A stretch of 6,600 nucleotides of DNA from Campylobacteraceae bacterium (GTDB lineage: Bacteria > Campylobacterota > Campylobacteria > Campylobacterales > Sulfurovaceae). Below are positions 5,577-6,600 of the stretch, one piece after another; positions within the stretch are counted from its first letter, which is position 1, and each line of letters starts with the position of its first letter. The position numbers and the translations under genes are program-made. The notes under the pieces are model-generated. The model did no database searches. It saw only the letters and a list, made by a program, of their open reading frames with translations, and had not been told where the DNA came from. The stretch is from assembly GCA_027023325.1 (NCBI GenBank), contig JALVVQ010000301.1, positions 1 to 6,600 on the forward strand, written 5' to 3'.

Positions 5577-6431
5577 TTATTGGGCGATTGCTTTTGCCAA
5601 CCCGATAAGGTTTTGTGACCAGTTTGGATTGAGCGGACTGATCGCTACCACAGGAACACCGACCTCTTTTGCAATTTGCTCGGCTACTTTTTGGCTAAAT
5701 TCAGGTGCAGTAAATACCGCCTTGACCTGCTCATCTTTCGCCTCTTTTATCAGGCGAATCACCTGCTTGGGCTTGGGGTTTTTTCCGCCTGCTTCGATAG
5801 CAATTTGGGTGAGGTTGTACGCTTTGGCGAAGTAGCCCCAGGCTGGATGAAAGACCATAAACTTTGCCCCCTTAGGGGTGTGTGAAAGGATTGTTTTGAT
5901 CTCTTGGTCGGTCGTATCCACATGCTTCAAGAACGCTTCATAATTCTTTTTGTAGTAGTCGCTACCAGTTGGGTCTTGGGAGATGAGTGTCTGGTAGATA
6001 TTGGCTGCGATGATCTTGACATTGGCAGGGCTTGTCCAGATGTGAGGATCCAGACCTTCGTGCTGGTGTTCGCGCTTTGTTTGGGGCTTTTTCTCGTGGT
6101 GATGCGCCTTAATCGCTGATTTTGTAATCCCTTTTGAGGCATCCACAATGACCATTTGTCTGTTTTGGTTGGCAAACTTGGGTAGCCATGCCGCTTCAAA
6201 TTCCACGCCGATAGCGAAGTAGATGTCTGCCTTGGAGATCTCCTTCATCTGTGACGGTTTTGGCTCGTAAGCATGGGGTGAATTTCCGGGAAGCACCATG
6301 ACAGTGGTGTGCACCTTATCTCCACCGATGGCATCGACAAATGTTTTCTCAGGCAGCACACTGACAATGGCATTCACCGTTGCATTGGCCGCTCCTATGG
6401 CTATCAGCATCAGTATAGCGATTGTTTTCAT
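5577..6431 (-). CDS. znuA: Zinc ABC transporter, periplasmic zinc-binding protein ZnuA
   Basis: Periplasmic solute-binding protein (cluster A-I, ZnuA/TroA fold), 284 residues. Residues 1-17 form a Sec signal peptide (Lys2, hydrophobic core, ANA at 15-17 before a likely cleavage). There is no lipobox Cys. Zinc ligands expected from the family are visible: H53 in NSPHAYEP, H130 in DPHIW and H195 in FHPAWGYF. A short His-rich loop (HHH at 110-112, H122, H124) lies just before H130, as in zinc-specific members. The usual fourth-ligand aspartate near the C-terminus appears as Ser265 in AISPLNPNW. ATG 6431 is preceded by AGAGG at about 7 bases. It lies head-to-head with a Fur-family gene and ahead of znuC, supporting zinc rather than manganese uptake. 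Confidence 0.95.
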   Translation of the reverse strand: MKTIAILMLIAIGAANATVNAIVSVLPEKTFVDAIGGDKVHTTVMVLPGNSPHAYEPKPSQMKEISKADIYFAIGVEFEAAWLPKFANQNRQMVIVDASKGITKSAIKAHHHEKKPQTKREHQHEGLDPHIWTSPANVKIIAANIYQTLISQDPTGSDYYKKNYEAFLKHVDTTDQEIKTILSHTPKGAKFMVFHPAWGYFAKAYNLTQIAIEAGGKNPKPKQVIRLIKEAKDEQVKAVFTAPEFSQKVAEQIAKEVGVPVVAISPLNPNWSQNLIGLAKAIAQ

Positions 6432-6451
6432 TCAAAGCCTCTTTTGTTTAG

Positions 6452-6468
6452 ATGCGACTAAGTTGCAT
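6452..6468. promoter_or_regulatory. znuA-proximal palindromic operator (putative Zur box 1)
   Basis: ATGCGACTAAGTTGCAT, an interrupted palindrome with one mismatched pair, centred at 6460. It is identical to box 2 except for the central base. It would overlap the predicted znuA transcription start region, a position that fits repression. TTGCA-TTTG-TGCAA at 6463-6476 adds a further inverted half-site on its right side. Binding by the adjacent Fur-family protein is inferred from position and symmetry. Confidence 0.75.
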
Positions 6469-6475
6469 TTGTGCA

Positions 6476-6481
6476 ATGATA
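6476..6481 (-). promoter_or_regulatory. Tentative znuA -10 box
   Basis: TATCAT on the minus strand (within GATTATCATT), between the two palindromes. Transcription would begin near 6469, directly ahead of operator 1, and the -35 position would fall in operator 2. The match is only moderate and no clear -35 is visible. Confidence 0.3.
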
Positions 6482-6497
6482 ATCTCTCCTTACTTAA

Positions 6498-6514
6498 ATG
6501 CGACTGAGTTGCAT
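6498..6514. promoter_or_regulatory. Regulator-proximal palindromic operator (putative Zur box 2)
   Basis: ATGCGACTGAGTTGCAT, centred at 6506, 46 bp from the centre of box 1 and 16 of 17 identical to it in the same orientation. It covers the -35 area of the divergent Fur-family gene's candidate promoter, so the bound regulator could control itself and znuA together. Confidence 0.75.
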
Positions 6515-6529
6515 AAAGTATGTTTGGGA

Positions 6530-6535
6530 TATACT
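6530..6535 (+). promoter_or_regulatory. Candidate -10 box for the Fur-family regulator
   Basis: TATACT preceded by TTTGGGA, matching the T/G-rich style of the other promoters here. Only 6 bases separate it from the ATG at 6542, so the transcript should begin at or within a base or two of the start codon. Confidence 0.55.
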
Positions 6536-6541
6536 TTCGAC

Positions 6542-6600
6542 ATGAATATAGAAAATCTACTGAAAGAGAAAAGTATCAAGCTGACCACGGCGAGAGTAGC
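6542..6600 (+). CDS. Fur-family metalloregulator, probably Zur (N-terminus only, runs off the right edge)
   Basis: Only 19 codons are visible, beginning MNIENLLKEKSIKLTTARVA. This matches the start of Fur-family proteins (LLKe.giklTpaRlaIL), which precedes the winged-helix DNA-binding domain; Thr is found where Pro is usual after the first Thr. Divergent orientation to znuA and the pair of shared palindromes point to a zinc-responsive repressor (Zur). No Shine-Dalgarno precedes the ATG, and a -10 box ends 6 bases before it. An in-frame TTG at 6524 exists but also lacks a ribosome-binding site and would overlap the -10 box. Metal-binding residues are beyond the edge, so Fur or PerR cannot be excluded by sequence alone. 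Confidence 0.8.
   Translation, partial: MNIENLLKEKSIKLTTARV

Overview
The window looks like a chromosomal segment of a Campylobacterota (epsilonproteobacterial) bacterium, probably near Sulfurovum/Sulfurimonas. This rests on protein style, very tight gene packing with ATGA overlaps, and promoters made of a TATAAT-like -10 box after T/G-rich sequence without a clear -35 box. It is an inference from pattern, not a database match.

Layout, left to right. (1) Positions 2-1158, minus strand: part of an Mrp/Mnh-type multisubunit Na+(cation)/H+ antiporter operon, read mnhF, mnhG, an MbhD-like (DUF4040) subunit, then an MbhE/MnhB-like subunit that runs off the left edge. All junctions overlap by 4-8 bp. 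(2) Positions 1159-1655: a gene-poor, mostly AT-rich gap. It holds a 29-codon ORF and a hairpin directly upstream of mnhF, a candidate mnhF promoter, and a ~130-bp element with imperfect terminal inverted repeats that resembles a MITE. (3) Positions 1656-5473, minus strand: znuC, znuB, a RhlE-like DEAD-box helicase gene and an EamA/DMT permease gene, separated by -4, 21 and 9 bp, so probably co-transcribed. (4) Positions 5577-6431, minus strand: znuA, the periplasmic zinc-binding protein, separated from znuC by 103 bp that carry another promoter. (5) Positions 6542-6600, plus strand: the start of a divergent Fur-family gene, very likely the zinc regulator Zur.

How it works together: ZnuA would capture Zn2+ in the periplasm, ZnuB carry it across the inner membrane, and ZnuC power transport with ATP. 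The divergent Fur-family protein would repress its neighbour, and probably itself, through two near-identical 17-bp palindromes in the shared intergenic region. znuCB has its own candidate promoter with no visible copy of that operator, so the transporter may be only partly under the same control.

The observations most worth a second look are: the paired operators plus a regulator mRNA that appears leaderless; a helicase gene whose promoter and Shine-Dalgarno sequence lie inside the annotated N-terminus and point to an ATC codon; the MITE-like element; and the small ORF with hairpin in front of mnhF. I found no tRNA, rRNA, CRISPR array or clearly novel multi-gene system.
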